This document shows positions 44,454 to 56,698 of a stretch of DNA of 64,000 nt, piece after piece (position 1 is the first letter of the stretch; each line of letters opens with the position of its first letter). Source of the DNA: Mycobacterium marinum (GTDB lineage Bacteria; Actinomycetota; Actinomycetes; Mycobacteriales; Mycobacteriaceae). The notes under the pieces were generated by a model, which was not told the DNA's origin, made no database searches, and saw nothing but the letters and a program-made list of their open reading frames with translations. The translations under genes and the position numbers were made by a program. The stretch is from assembly GCF_003391395.1 (NCBI RefSeq), contig NZ_CP024190.1, forward strand, positions 5,146,001 to 5,210,000, written 5' to 3'.

Positions 44454-45884
44454 ATGGCCCACAGCGCCCACGACGATGCCGACAACGACACCGAATACCG
44501 CATCGAGCACGACACCATGGGCGAGGTCCGGGTGCCGGCAAAGGCACTATGGCGCGCCCAAACCCAGCGGGCGGTGGAAAACTTCCCCATCTCGGGCCGC
44601 GGTCTCGAGCGCGCCCAGATCCGCGCCTTGGGCCTGCTCAAGGGCGCTTGCGCGCAGGTGAACATGGACCTCGGGCTGCTGGCACCGGAGAAGGCCGAAG
44701 CGATCATCGCTGCCGCCGCCGAGATCGCCGACGGCCAACACGACGACCAGTTCCCGATCGATGTCTTCCAGACCGGCTCGGGCACCAGCTCCAACATGAA
44801 CACCAACGAGGTGATCGCCAGCATCGCCGGCGCCAATGGCGTAGCGGTACACCCCAACGACGACGTCAACATGTCGCAGTCGTCGAACGACACCTTCCCA
44901 ACCGCCACTCACATCGCGGCCACCGAGGCCGCCGTCAGCCACCTCATCCCCGCCCTGGAGATCTTGCAGGACGCCCTGGCCACAAAGGCTCTCGAGTGGC
45001 AGTCGGTGGTCAAGTCGGGCCGGACCCACTTGATGGACGCGGTTCCGGTCACGCTGGGCCAGGAGTTCAGCGGGTATGCCCGCCAGATCGAGGCCGGCAT
45101 CGAGCGCGTCCGCGCCACGTTGCCCCGACTCGGCGAACTGGCCATCGGCGGTACCGCGGTCGGTACCGGACTCAACGCCCCCGAGGGCTTCGGCGTCAAG
45201 GTGGTGTCGGTGCTGGTGTCCCAGACCGGGCTGCCCCAATTGCGAACGGCGGCGAACTCTTTCGAAGCCCAAGCCGCACGGGACGGATTGGTCGAGGCCT
45301 CCGGGGCGCTGCGCACCATCGCGGTGTCGCTGACCAAGATTGCCAACGACATCCGCTGGATGGGCTCCGGTCCGTTGACCGGTTTGGCCGAAATCCAGCT
45401 GCCGGACCTGCAGCCCGGCAGCTCCATCATGCCGGGCAAGGTGAATCCGGTTCTCCCCGAGGCTGTTACGCAGGTCGCGGCACAGGTGATCGGCAACGAC
45501 GCGGCGGTGGCCTGGGGCGGCGCCAATGGCGCCTTCGAGCTCAACGTCTACATCCCGATGATGGCCCGCAACATCCTCGAGTCATTCACGTTGCTGACCA
45601 ACGTCTCAAAGCTGTTCGCGCAGCGCTGCATTGCCGGGTTGACCGCCAACGCCGAGCACCTGCGTGAACTCGCGGAGTCCTCACCGTCGATCGTGACACC
45701 GCTGAACTCGGCGATCGGCTACGAGGAGGCGGCCGCGGTCGCCAAGCAAGCGCTCAAGGAACGCAAGACGATCCGCCAGACCGTCATCGACCGCGGCTTG
45801 ATCGGCGACAAGCTCTCGCTCGAGGAACTCGACCGCCGTCTCGACGTGCTTGCGATGGCCAAGGTCGAAGCGACCGACGACTAG
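44454..45884 (+). CDS. fumC: Fumarate hydratase class II
   Basis: Interconverts fumarate and malate in the TCA cycle; iron-independent homotetramer. The protein has 476 residues. The superfamily signature [11 protein letters not shown] is near residue 322. Also seen are [13 protein letters not shown], S-S-N-D-x-x-P-T and the catalytic G-R-T-H-x-M-D-A. Corresponds to Rv1098c. A 529-codon frame antisense to glpX/fumC is a coding shadow. Confidence 0.97.
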   Translation: MAHSAHDDADNDTEYRIEHDTMGEVRVPAKALWRAQTQRAVENFPISGRGLERAQIRALGLLKGACAQVNMDLGLLAPEKAEAIIAAAAEIADGQHDDQFPIDVFQTGSGTSSNMNTNEVIASIAGANGVAVHPNDDVNMSQSSNDTFPTATHIAATEAAVSHLIPALEILQDALATKALEWQSVVKSGRTHLMDAVPVTLGQEFSGYARQIEAGIERVRATLPRLGELAIGGTAVGTGLNAPEGFGVKVVSVLVSQTGLPQLRTAANSFEAQAARDGLVEASGALRTIAVSLTKIANDIRWMGSGPLTGLAEIQLPDLQPGSSIMPGKVNPVLPEAVTQVAAQVIGNDAAVAWGGANGAFELNVYIPMMARNILESFTLLTNVSKLFAQRCIAGLTANAEHLRELAESSPSIVTPLNSAIGYEEAAAVAKQALKERKTIRQTVIDRGLIGDKLSLEELDRRLDVLAMAKVEATDD

Positions 45885-45980
45885 GCCGACCTAGGTCCGT
45901 GCCGGGCGACTGGCTACGCCCGCGCGGTTGCGCGACCCCCTCAACCGAGGCGGTTCAAGGAAACGAGGATGGTTAGGCGT

Positions 45981-46961
45981 ATGACGACTCCTCCCGGTGG
46001 GCCCTATGGCCAGGATCCGGCCGGCTACAACCCGTATGGTCAGGCCCCCTACGGGTACGGCCAGCCCCAGGCCGGCGGCCAATACCCGTACCCACCGACC
46101 GGGCCGTACACCAACCCGCAGGGCGGTGCGCCTTCCTACGGGCCGGGCACCTATCCACCCCAGCAATTCCCCCAGGCCGGTCAGCCGTATGGCACCGGCC
46201 CCGGCTGGCCGACCGGGCCGTATTCACCCGGACCGCCGCCGAAAGGACCGGGCTCGAAGGCGCCGTGGCTGATCATCGCCGGTGTCGCCGTGCTGGGCGT
46301 ACTGGCGCTGGTAGTGGTGCTGGTCTTTACGCTCGGCGGCAACAAATCGAACAACGCCGGCCCCTCGGGCACCCCCGCCACCAGCGGCGCTTCGACTTCG
46401 GAGCCGGACAACTCCGAGCAGAACGCGACCGGCTGCACCCCCAACGTGTCCGCCGGTGAGCGGCCACTCGGGGAGATCATCAGTGCCGGCAAGTTGTCAT
46501 TCCCGATCAGCGCGGCACCGGGCTGGTCGGTATTCGGCGACGATCAGAGCCCCAACCTGATTGGAGCGTTGGGGGTCGGCCAGGAGGTACCCGACGCCAG
46601 CCAGTGGATGATGCAGGCCGAGGTCGCCGTCACCAACTTCGTGGCCAGCATGGACGTCAGCGAGCAGGCGTCGAAGCTGATGCAATGTGTGGTCGACGGC
46701 CCCGGCTACGTGCAGTCGTCGCCCACCCTGGGCCCCACCAAGAAGTCGTCGACCACCGTCGACGGGGTCAAGGCGGCTCGAGTTGACGCCGACATCACGA
46801 TCGCCGACACCTCACGCAACGTGAAGGGTGACTCCGTGGTCATCATCGCCGTCGACACCAAACCGGTCACCATCTTCCTGGGCGCCACACCCATCGGCGA
46901 TGCCGCCTCGGCGGCCACGATCAGCAAGGTCATTGCGGCACTCAAGGTCGACAAGTCCTGA
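45981..46961 (+). CDS. Proline/glycine/tyrosine-rich single-pass membrane protein
   Basis: A 326-residue protein. The first 85 residues are P-Y-G-Q-type low complexity. A single membrane helix follows (about 90-113), then a Ser/Thr/Asn linker. An extracytoplasmic domain of about 180 residues has two spaced Cys (G-C-T-P-N-V and M-Q-C-V-V-D) that may form a disulfide. Position matches Rv1097c. The function is unknown. ATG 45981 is preferred over ATG 45969 because it starts the proline-rich segment. Confidence 0.82.
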   Translation: MTTPPGGPYGQDPAGYNPYGQAPYGYGQPQAGGQYPYPPTGPYTNPQGGAPSYGPGTYPPQQFPQAGQPYGTGPGWPTGPYSPGPPPKGPGSKAPWLIIAGVAVLGVLALVVVLVFTLGGNKSNNAGPSGTPATSGASTSEPDNSEQNATGCTPNVSAGERPLGEIISAGKLSFPISAAPGWSVFGDDQSPNLIGALGVGQEVPDASQWMMQAEVAVTNFVASMDVSEQASKLMQCVVDGPGYVQSSPTLGPTKKSSTTVDGVKAARVDADITIADTSRNVKGDSVVIIAVDTKPVTIFLGATPIGDAASAATISKVIAALKVDKS

Positions 46962-46990
46962 AGACCGACAAGTAACGAGCCGAATCCGCG

Positions 46991-48499
46991 CTAGCCGGCC
47001 TCGGCCGGGGCACAGACGTGCGTGGCTTCGGAGCGGCCGCGCAGCACCGTGGAATAGCACTGGATCCAGCGACGGCACTCGGCCTCATGGGCGCGGTCAA
47101 GCGCCGCCGCCGAACACAGAATCCGCCGCTCGGAGGTCTTGGCGAGGTCGGCCAGCCGTGCGGCCTCATTGACCGCGTCGCCGATGACCGTGTATTCGTA
47201 GCGGTTTTCCGCACCGATGTTGCCGGCAAAAACCCGGCCCGCCGAAACACCGACACCGAAATCCACCGCCGGTAGGCCACGCAGCTGGGTGCCCAACGCG
47301 CGCGCCGTCGCCAGCGCGGCCGACGCCGGATCACCGGTTCGCAGCGGCGCTCCGAAGACGGCCAGCGCGGCGTCACCTTCGAATTTGTTGATCAGCCCCT
47401 GATGCTCATCGACGGCGTCGACGACTATCCGGAAGAAGTCGTTGAGCACTTCGGCTACCTCTTGCGGCGGGCGGTTTTCGGCCAGCTGCGTGGAGCCCAC
47501 CAGGTCGATGTAGAGAACCGCCGCCTCCACCACTTCGCCCGGCGACCCGGAGCCCTCTTCGAGGGCGCGGCGTGCGACATCGGTGCCGACATGGCGGCCG
47601 AACAGGTCCCGGAGGCGTTCCCGCTCTTCCAGGCCGGCCACCATGCGGTTGAACCCCGTTTGCAGGCGCCCAATTTGGGAGCGCTCGTAGGAGCCCACGT
47701 AGGTGCCGATGTGGCCGTGTTCGACCTGCCCCATGGCATCGACGATCTCATCGAGTGGATCGGAGATGGATCGCGAGGTCAGGATCATCGTTGGCAGCCC
47801 GAGCAGCAGGGCGGCCAACGATACGACCAGGATCGGCACATCCAGCGACGCGGACTGTTCAATGACCCAGCCGTAGGACCGCAACACGATGAAGGTCCCG
47901 ATGACCCCGATGGGCAAGGCGCTGCACAGGAACCAGAGCAGGACCAGCCGGGCGAACACGCCGGGGACCGCCAGTCGCGGCTGGCCGCCCCGGGTGGCCA
48001 CCCCCACGATGGGCCGCAGGGTGCGTTGCGCCAGCAGCAGGCCGGTGCCCGCGGCGGCGGGTCCCCCGAGCACCACACCGAGCAGAATCGGCAGCAGGAT
48101 CTTGGTGCCGTCCGCGTGGTTGAGCAACATCAGGACTGCGCCGGATGCGGCCCAGGCTCCGACCAGGATCAGCGACTGGCGACCACCGAGCCGCAGCGCG
48201 GCTTCTCGCTGCGCCTTGGTGGGCGGGTGCCCCGGGACGAACCACTGCAGAGTGGGGGCCAGGGTCAGTGCTCCGGCAACCGCGACGCTGATGATCCCCA
48301 GCACCACCAGTACCGACACCACCGGCAGGTTTCGTTGGGCGAAGTCGACGTAGGTGTGACCGCGCAGTGGGATCAAGATCGCAGATGCATCAACGACGGC
48401 GATGAAGTAGGCCAGGGCGAGGTCGAACGCGTATTGCAGTAAAAGCCTGCGGGCGGTCTTCGGCTGCGCTTGGCCTGCCGAAGCGCTGGTGCTAGGCAC
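46991..48499 (-). CDS. Six-helix membrane adenylate cyclase with HAMP domain
   Basis: A 502-residue class III cyclase of the Rv1318c/Rv3645 type. Six membrane helices lie at about residues 20-265. A HAMP domain follows (S-I-S-D-P-L-D-E-I-V-D-A-M, then F-N-R-M-V-A-G-L-E-E), then the catalytic domain. All key residues are present: metal Asp in Y-I-D-L-V-G-S-T, Lys and Asp in K-F-E-G-D-A, and the Asp, Asn and Arg of G-D-A-V-N-E-A-A-R. GTG 48499 overlaps the upstream deacetylase gene by eight bases. I recall no cyclase at this place in M. tuberculosis. Confidence 0.92.
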   Translation of the reverse strand: MPSTSASAGQAQPKTARRLLLQYAFDLALAYFIAVVDASAILIPLRGHTYVDFAQRNLPVVSVLVVLGIISVAVAGALTLAPTLQWFVPGHPPTKAQREAALRLGGRQSLILVGAWAASGAVLMLLNHADGTKILLPILLGVVLGGPAAAGTGLLLAQRTLRPIVGVATRGGQPRLAVPGVFARLVLLWFLCSALPIGVIGTFIVLRSYGWVIEQSASLDVPILVVSLAALLLGLPTMILTSRSISDPLDEIVDAMGQVEHGHIGTYVGSYERSQIGRLQTGFNRMVAGLEERERLRDLFGRHVGTDVARRALEEGSGSPGEVVEAAVLYIDLVGSTQLAENRPPQEVAEVLNDFFRIVVDAVDEHQGLINKFEGDAALAVFGAPLRTGDPASAALATARALGTQLRGLPAVDFGVGVSAGRVFAGNIGAENRYEYTVIGDAVNEAARLADLAKTSERRILCSAAALDRAHEAECRRWIQCYSTVLRGRSEATHVCAPAEAG

Positions 48500-49367
48500 C
48501 GTTATTGGGCCCGCCTGAGTTCTGACCCGCTATGTCGGTGATCGGGAAGTTCGGCATCGGTTTGGGCGACGGGGTGTTGGGCAACGGCGGGATGTCGCTG
48601 GGCGGAATGTCGCGCAGTTCGTCGACGGGCGGGCCGTTGTCGCGGCTGCCGTAGCTGCTGCCGGGCGCCCGCGGCCCGAGCAGCTCGCTGACCGTCACCA
48701 GGCGATAGCCATTGGCCTTGAGCACCGGAATGAACTGGTAGACCAGGTCGACGGTGCTCGAGTAGGTGTCATGAAACAACACCACCGAACCCGGCTTGAT
48801 CTGCCTCATCAGCATGTAGCGCGTGGCCGCGGTGTTGGAGTCGTTGGCCCAGTCGAAGGGGATGACATCCCAGAGGATTTCGGCTTGGCCGTATTTTGCG
48901 GCGGTCTGGCGCACCGCCGCGTTGGACAGTCCCCCGGCGGGACGATAGAGCGTGGGTGTGCGACCCGTCGCGGCTTTGATCGCGTCGTTGGCCCGGGAAA
49001 ACTGGCCGGCGATGTCCGCTTCGGGGATGGTCGTCATGTTGGGGTGTTCCCAGGTGTGGCTGCCGATCTCCATGCCCGCTTCGGCGATGCGTTTCGCTGC
49101 CGCGGGGTTGGCCGCCACCTTGTTGCCGATCAGGAAGAACGTGGCCTTGGCGTCGTTGTCCTTCAGGATTTGCAGCAGGCGATCCGTGAACGGGCCTGGA
49201 CCGTCATCGAAGGTCAGCGCGACACATTTGACCACCGCGCAACTCTGGTCATCGGCACGCGTGACATGGCCGGTCAGGCTGCCGATCACCAGCACGGCCA
49301 CCGCCGCAACGACCCCGACGACCATCCGCCAATACCGCCAGGCCTGGTTGTCGGGTCGTTTGCGCAC
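48492..49367 (-). CDS. Polysaccharide (peptidoglycan/chitin) deacetylase, NodB type
   Basis: A 291-residue enzyme, the same length as Rv1096. An N-terminal membrane anchor/signal (about residues 16-32) places the catalytic domain outside the membrane. The NodB motifs are complete: T-F-D-D-G-P (catalytic base and metal Asp), S-H-T-W-E-H-P (metal His pair), R-P-A-G-G and late L-F-H-D-T. A Pro-rich tail follows. Such enzymes de-N-acetylate peptidoglycan and protect against lysozyme. The stop overlaps the cyclase start by eight bases. Confidence 0.93.
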   Translation of the reverse strand: MRKRPDNQAWRYWRMVVGVVAAVAVLVIGSLTGHVTRADDQSCAVVKCVALTFDDGPGPFTDRLLQILKDNDAKATFFLIGNKVAANPAAAKRIAEAGMEIGSHTWEHPNMTTIPEADIAGQFSRANDAIKAATGRTPTLYRPAGGLSNAAVRQTAAKYGQAEILWDVIPFDWANDSNTAATRYMLMRQIKPGSVVLFHDTYSSTVDLVYQFIPVLKANGYRLVTVSELLGPRAPGSSYGSRDNGPPVDELRDIPPSDIPPLPNTPSPKPMPNFPITDIAGQNSGGPNNGA

Positions 49368-49438
49368 CTTGGCAGCCTACCTGGCGCTGGGCACTCGATC
49401 CCGCCATCGCGGGGTCTCGCGCCCTGGTCAGGGGCCGA

Positions 49439-50740
49439 TCAGTGCGGCCCGGCGATCTCTTCGAGCATCTCGGTGACCAGCGCGGCGATCGGGGACCGTT
49501 CACTACGCAGCAGCGTGATGTGCGCGAACAGCGGGTGTCCCTTGAGTTTCTCGATCACCGCGACAATGCCGTCGTGGCGGCCGACTCGTAGGTTGTCGCG
49601 CTGCGCGATGTCGTGCGTCAACACCACCCGGGACCCGGTACCCAGCCGCGACAGCACGGTCAAGAGCACGTTGCGTTCCAGCGATTGGGCTTCGTCGACG
49701 ATGACGAACGAGTCATGCAACGAGCGGCCCCGGATGTGAGTGAGCGGCAGCACCTCGAGCATGCCCCGGGAGAGAACCTCCTCGAGCACCGCCGGGCTGG
49801 CCAAACCTTCGAGCGTGTCGAAGACGGCTTGGGCCCATGGCCCCATCTTGTCGCTCTCGCTGCCGGGCAGGTAGCCAAGCTCCTGACCGCCCACCGCATA
49901 GAGCGGGCGGAAGACGACCACCTTGCGGTGAGTGCGGCGCTCAAGCACCGCTTCCAGGCCGGCACACAGCGCCAGCGCCGACTTTCCGGTCCCGGCTTTG
50001 CCGCCCATCGACACGATGCCCACCGACTCGTCGAGCAGCAGGTCCAGCGCTACCCGCTGTTCGGCCGAGCGACCCCGCAAACCGAAAACCTCGCGGTCAC
50101 CGCGGACTAGCTGCACGCGTTTGGCCGCGGTGACCCGGCCCAGCGCATGTGAACTTCCGCCCAGCAGCCGGACCCCGGTGTGGCAGGGCAGATCGCGGGC
50201 TTCGGCCAGGTCGATCTCTCCGTCGGCGAATAGGGCATCGATATCCCCTGCAGCCGTTTCGATTTCGTGCATCCCGGACCAGCCGGAGGCTACGACGTCC
50301 TGCGCGTGGTACTCGTCAGCCGCCAAGCCCACCGCAGCGGCCTTGACCCGAAGCGGAATGTCCTTGCTGACCAACGTAACTCGTCTGCCCTCGGCGGCAA
50401 GGTTGGCCGCGCAACTCAAGATGCGAGAGTCGTTGCTGTCGGTACGGAATCCCGCGGGCAGCACCGATGGGTCGGTGTGGTTGAGCTCGACGTGCAACGA
50501 ACCACCTTGTTTACCAACCGGAATGGGCTGATCCAGCCGCCCGTGTTCCAGTCGAAGGTCGTCGAACAACCGCAATGCCTGCCGGGCGAACCAACCCAAC
50601 TCATGGTGATGCCGCTTGGCTTCGAGCTCACTGATTACCACCAGTGGAACCACCACTTCGTGCTCGGCGAACCGGCTGCAGGCCCAGGGGTCGGACAGCA
50701 ACACGGAGGTGTCCAGCACGTAAGTCCGAATATCGGTCAC
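49439..50740 (-). CDS. phoH2: PhoH2: PIN-domain RNase fused to PhoH-type ATPase/helicase
   Basis: A 433-residue protein. The N-terminal PIN domain ([13 protein letters not shown], later acidic T-D-S-N-D-S-R-I) is a metal-dependent ribonuclease. The C-terminal PhoH domain has a Walker [11 protein letters not shown] and Walker [10 protein letters not shown]. Mycobacterial PhoH2 is a sequence-specific RNA-unwinding and cleaving enzyme acting with the upstream PhoAT. GTG 50740 overlaps the end of the small upstream frame (GTGA). Confidence 0.94.
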   Translation of the reverse strand: MTDIRTYVLDTSVLLSDPWACSRFAEHEVVVPLVVISELEAKRHHHELGWFARQALRLFDDLRLEHGRLDQPIPVGKQGGSLHVELNHTDPSVLPAGFRTDSNDSRILSCAANLAAEGRRVTLVSKDIPLRVKAAAVGLAADEYHAQDVVASGWSGMHEIETAAGDIDALFADGEIDLAEARDLPCHTGVRLLGGSSHALGRVTAAKRVQLVRGDREVFGLRGRSAEQRVALDLLLDESVGIVSMGGKAGTGKSALALCAGLEAVLERRTHRKVVVFRPLYAVGGQELGYLPGSESDKMGPWAQAVFDTLEGLASPAVLEEVLSRGMLEVLPLTHIRGRSLHDSFVIVDEAQSLERNVLLTVLSRLGTGSRVVLTHDIAQRDNLRVGRHDGIVAVIEKLKGHPLFAHITLLRSERSPIAALVTEMLEEIAGPH

Positions 50741-50940
50741 AGAGCGCTCCTCGAGCGATTGCCGCTCGGGCGGACCCGCACGAGCGTGTCGACGCGGGCC
50801 GCGGCACCAGGACCGGGGCCGGTCCTGCCGTTGTAGTGACGGAAGGTGCCGCCCTGGCAGCTGAGCAAGTCGCTGACCATCACCTGCGACGCTACTCCGG
50901 TGAGCACACCCACGCAGGGCAGGCGCGCCGAGGCAAGCAC
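50737..50940 (-). CDS. PhoAT-like small ORF upstream of phoH2
   Basis: An open frame of about 67 codons from GTG 50940; it stays open to 51036, but that start lies inside the desA2 terminator. It ends with TGA overlapping the phoH2 GTG by four bases. The product is basic and Gly/Arg-rich ([14 protein letters not shown]). In mycobacteria a short co-transcribed gene, phoAT, precedes and overlaps phoH2 and acts as an antitoxin-like partner; the arrangement here fits. The start and identity remain uncertain. Confidence 0.5.
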   Translation of the reverse strand: MLASARLPCVGVLTGVASQVMVSDLLSCQGGTFRHYNGRTGPGPGAAARVDTLVRVRPSGNRSRSAL

Positions 50941-51005
50941 ACCTTGACGACGACGGACCGCGCGGTCGCGCCGCGCAGGAGCTGAGCGGTCAAGCCCAAC
51001 AGACG

Positions 51006-51042
51006 AAAACGATGCACTGCGCCAGGCGCAGTGCATCGTTTT
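51006..51042. terminator. Perfect 18-bp stem intrinsic terminator
   Basis: AAAACGATGCACTGCGCC (51006-51023), a single central base, and its exact complement at 51025-51042. It starts 12 bases after the desA2 stop and, on the minus strand, ends in TTTT. It is the clearest intrinsic-type terminator in the window and separates desA2 from phoAT/phoH2. Confidence 0.85.
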
Positions 51043-51054
51043 GTCGAAGTCGAT

Positions 51055-51882
51055 CTAGCCCGTCACGAACTGCTTGAGCGCAGGCTCCTCAGCCAATCCC
51101 CATTCGGTGATGCGGCCCGAAACAACCTGCTTGAGCTGGTCCGCGCCAAAGATTCCGGCCTCGGCAACGTCGCGCAGTTTGTCCTGGTAGGCGTCGATGT
51201 CGGCACCGGGGGCCTGCAGATCGCCGGCCCGGGCGGCAATCGCGGCGATCGTCTCGTCGCGGCGGGTGGCCAGGCAGTGGTCCACAAGATTGGCAAAGAA
51301 CAACTCGTGACGCGCTTCGTCACGGCCGATCCGGTCGATCATGCCGGCCAGGACGGGTTCCTCGATCTGGGCAGCGAGGTTGCGGCAGAAGGCGACCAGG
51401 GAGCGCTCGTAGAAGGCCATGTACACGAGAGTTTCGACCTGCGTGTACTTCTCGGCCCGGTACCCCTTCATCACGTACTGGACGCGGACATCTTCGTTGA
51501 GGACCGGGTCGACCTCGCGAGTCACCACCAGGTATTCGCGCAGAGCGATGGCGTGCAGGTGCTCCTCAGCTGTCCATCTGCCCAGCCAACGGCCCCACCA
51601 GTCCTCGAGAATGAAGTGCTCGACGAGTTCGCGGTGACGGCCGGCCAGGTTGTCCTTGAGGATCAACAGGATCTCGCAGGCATCGGTGATCAGCCTGGGC
51701 AGCGTCGTCTGGGAGGGATCCCAGTCACGTCCACCGAGGAAGGCGAAGTTCTCGCCCTGGTCGAAGGGTACGAAGTCGTGGGCGAACCAAATGTCCTCGG
51801 TGTCGAGGTGGCGAGCCATGTTCTGTTCGACCACGGGCTCAAGTTCGAGGGTCAGCGCATTAGCGACAGGTTTCTGTGCCAT
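51055..51882 (-). CDS. desA2: Acyl-[acyl-carrier-protein] desaturase
   Basis: A 275-residue diiron protein of the plant-type soluble acyl-ACP desaturase family, identical in length to DesA2 (Rv1094). Iron-ligand motifs are visible as A-E-E-H-L-H and R-D-E-A-R-H. It probably acts on acyl chains in mycolic-acid synthesis. ATG 51882 is chosen by family length; the frame to 51960 overlaps glyA1 and is not conserved-looking. Confidence 0.94.
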   Translation of the reverse strand: MAQKPVANALTLELEPVVEQNMARHLDTEDIWFAHDFVPFDQGENFAFLGGRDWDPSQTTLPRLITDACEILLILKDNLAGRHRELVEHFILEDWWGRWLGRWTAEEHLHAIALREYLVVTREVDPVLNEDVRVQYVMKGYRAEKYTQVETLVYMAFYERSLVAFCRNLAAQIEEPVLAGMIDRIGRDEARHELFFANLVDHCLATRRDETIAAIAARAGDLQAPGADIDAYQDKLRDVAEAGIFGADQLKQVVSGRITEWGLAEEPALKQFVTG

Positions 51883-51938
51883 GCGGTAACTGTAACCCTC
51901 ATACACAGGATAATTAAAATCGACCCACCGTGTCGCCG

Positions 51939-54319
<2,381 letters not shown>

Positions 54320-54368
54320 GCCGCGGCGCCGGTGGGTTGATCCGGCGCCGAGTCAGCCCGGGGCCTGA

Positions 54369-55898
54369 CTAAAGGCCACTCGCCCCATCCGCACCCCACA
54401 GTGACCCGCCGGTGCCTCCGGCACCGCCGCTGCCCGCCGACCCGTCGGCAAAGCCGGACCCGCCGGTGCCGGCCGCGCCGCGCTCACCGCCGGCGCCGCC
54501 ATTGCCGATGTGCTGGGCGTCGCCGCCGGCGCCGCCATCACCGCCGTCACCCCCATCGCCGCCGATGTATTGGTCGTGAGTCGTTCCGCCTGGGCCGCCG
54601 CTACCGCCGGACCCGCCCGCACCGCCGTCGCCGTATAACCAGCCACCGGTGCCACCACCGCCGCCGTTGCCGCCGTTGCCGCCGGTGCCCCCGCTGCCGC
54701 CGAACCCGTTCGGGTATCCCGAGATGCCAGCGCCGCCGGTACCGGCAGCCCCACCGGCCCCTCCAGCCCCCCACATGCCGGCGGAGCCGCCCAGGCCGCC
54801 GTCGCCCGCCTGGCCGCCATTGCCGCCGCCTCGGGGAGCATTGCCGGAGGTGACATAACCGCCACCGTCCCCGCCATTGCCGCCGGCGCCGCCGGCCCCA
54901 CCGTTGCCCAACAACGCTCCGCCGGCTCCGCCGACCCCGGCGTCACCGCCGGCCCCCCCGTCCCCGCCGGTGGACTGTGTGCCGCCCAGGAAGTCGGCCG
55001 TGCCTCCCGTTCCCCCGCCCCCGCCGCTGCCGCCGGAGCCGCCATTGCCGACCAGCCCAGCCGCACCGCCGCTCCCGCCGCGGCCGCCACCACCGCCCGG
55101 GTCGGGGAATTCGCCACCGCCGGCTCCCACACCCCCGTGCCCGCCGCTCCCGCCGGAGCCACCGTCTCCGCACAACCACCCGCCGCGTCCACCGGTGCCG
55201 CCGGCACCGCCGAGCGCGCCGACGCCGCCGGTGCCACCGACACCGCCCGCACCGCCGGCACCGAACAAGAAGGCGTTGCCCCCGCCGCCCCCATTCGCCC
55301 CGACACCGCCGGCGCCGCCGGCACCGCCATTGCCATATAGCCAGCCACCGACACCACCGGTGCCGCCGGGCGCCAGCGCCCCGCCGCTGCCCCCGGTCCC
55401 GCCGCTGCCGAGCAGCCCCGCATCGCCGCCGTTACCGCCGGCGGCCCCACCGGTGGTGCTGTTCCAGCCGTTGCCACCGTTGCCGATCAACAATCCGCCC
55501 GCGCCTCCGTTGGGATTGGCGGCGGTGCCGTTGGTGCCGTTGCCGATCAGCGGACGGCCCAACAGCGCCTGGGTGGGCGCATTGATCAACCCCAGCAGAT
55601 CCTGCAGCGGTGACACGTTTGCCGCCTCGGCGGCCGCATAGGCGCCGCTGGCTCCGCGCAACCCCTCGAGGAACTGCTGGTGAAACGCCGCGACCTGCCC
55701 GCCGAGTGACTGATAGGCCTGGGCGTGCCCGGCAAATAGCGAGGCCACCGCCGCCGAAACGTCGTCTGCACCGGCGGCCAGCACCCCCATCGTCGGGGCA
55801 GCGGCGGCCGCGTTGGCCGCAGTGAGGGCCGAACCGATGCTCGACAGTTCCGTTGTGGCGTGCGCCATCAGGTCTGGGGCGGCTATCAAATATGACAT
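54369..55898 (-). CDS. PE_PGRS family protein (position of PE_PGRS22)
   Basis: A 509-residue protein. The PE domain ([14 protein letters not shown] to about residue 95) is followed by the linker [16 protein letters not shown] and a Gly/Ala-rich PGRS repeat region to the end. It probably reaches the cell surface by type VII secretion. ATG 55898 is taken; GTG 55901 directly precedes it. Its place beside coaA corresponds to Rv1091 (PE_PGRS22). Confidence 0.92.
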   Translation of the reverse strand: MSYLIAAPDLMAHATTELSSIGSALTAANAAAAAPTMGVLAAGADDVSAAVASLFAGHAQAYQSLGGQVAAFHQQFLEGLRGASGAYAAAEAANVSPLQDLLGLINAPTQALLGRPLIGNGTNGTAANPNGGAGGLLIGNGGNGWNSTTGGAAGGNGGDAGLLGSGGTGGSGGALAPGGTGGVGGWLYGNGGAGGAGGVGANGGGGGNAFLFGAGGAGGVGGTGGVGALGGAGGTGGRGGWLCGDGGSGGSGGHGGVGAGGGEFPDPGGGGGRGGSGGAAGLVGNGGSGGSGGGGGTGGTADFLGGTQSTGGDGGAGGDAGVGGAGGALLGNGGAGGAGGNGGDGGGYVTSGNAPRGGGNGGQAGDGGLGGSAGMWGAGGAGGAAGTGGAGISGYPNGFGGSGGTGGNGGNGGGGGTGGWLYGDGGAGGSGGSGGPGGTTHDQYIGGDGGDGGDGGAGGDAQHIGNGGAGGERGAAGTGGSGFADGSAGSGGAGGTGGSLWGADGASGL

Positions 55899-56035
55899 CA
55901 CTGTCCTCTAGAGGTTTACCCCCGCCGAACAGCCGGATCGTATCTCGGATCACCCATCGATCCGGGCCGATTTGAGCATTCCAACCTCATCGTCAGTCAC
56001 CGCCGGCTCCCCCCGGGCCGCGGCCGCCCGACATG

Positions 56036-56083
56036 GCTGGTGCGGGGCACCCACCTCAGCTATCGGGGGTGCCCCGCACCAGC
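56036..56083. terminator. 17-bp perfect stem-loop
   Basis: GCTGGTGCGGGGCACCC (56036-56052) pairs perfectly with 56067-56083 around a 14-base loop, 12 bases beyond the stop of the small membrane gene at 56096. There is no T-tract. It probably terminates that transcript. Confidence 0.6.
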
Positions 56084-56095
56084 GGGAAGGGGAGT

Positions 56096-56509
56096 TCAGG
56101 CCGTGATACGACGCACTCCCAGGTACTGCAGCCCGGCAAATGCCGCTGTGAACACGCCGCTGGCCAGTGTCGCGGCCACCCCGATGCCAGTCATCGGCAC
56201 TAGTTCGGCGGCGACGATCGCGCCCACGGTGTAGACGAGGTTGCCGACGACCACCCCTATCCCGGCGCGACGCAGGTTGGGTATCGCGGCGAGGCCGAAC
56301 ACCAACAGGCCGTAGAGCACGAAGAAGGCACCGATGCTGTATTCCTGAGCGGATGTCAGGCCGGTCAGCGACGAGATCGGGTCGGCGGCCGCGGCGAGGG
56401 CCAGGCCCATGAGTCCGGTCAATGTGGCGTCCGCGCGCATCGCGAAACGCAGCAGTGCGTCCGTCGAATCGGAGAGGGGCCGAGTTGTCGGGCCCGAGAT
56501 TGCGGTCAT
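56096..56509 (-). CDS. Small four-helix membrane protein
   Basis: A 137-residue hydrophobic protein with four predicted helices (starting near residues 25, 55, 80 and 105) and short loops. It is of unknown function and resembles small actinobacterial integral membrane proteins of the DoxX/SPW size class without their motifs. ATG 56509 is supported by AAGGAG about 9 bases upstream. The frame continuing to 56614 lacks a ribosome binding site. Confidence 0.7.
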   Translation of the reverse strand: MTAISGPTTRPLSDSTDALLRFAMRADATLTGLMGLALAAAADPISSLTGLTSAQEYSIGAFFVLYGLLVFGLAAIPNLRRAGIGVVVGNLVYTVGAIVAAELVPMTGIGVAATLASGVFTAAFAGLQYLGVRRITA

Positions 56510-56698
56510 TGCATTACTCCTTGGGACTGTGCGAGAAGGCGGTCGGTGGAACAGTTTTGAGACTGCCGCCTGCGCACTGCCAGATCGACGCATGGCACTG
56601 CCAACTGCTGCCATAGGCCCAGTGACCAGGTCGTTTTCCCCGCTGTCAGGCAGTTGCGGGCAGTGCCGTCAACGCCCGCCGGGCGGGGGCCGGCAAGA

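Noticed and set aside
43319..44908. A 529-codon minus-strand open frame across glpX and fumC
   Set aside because: It lies entirely antisense to two highly conserved enzymes and has no family features; a GC-rich codon-bias shadow.
50941..51036. Start of the phoAT-like frame at 51036
   Set aside because: That codon is inside the perfect desA2 terminator stem, so it is unlikely to be translated from an independent phoAT transcript.
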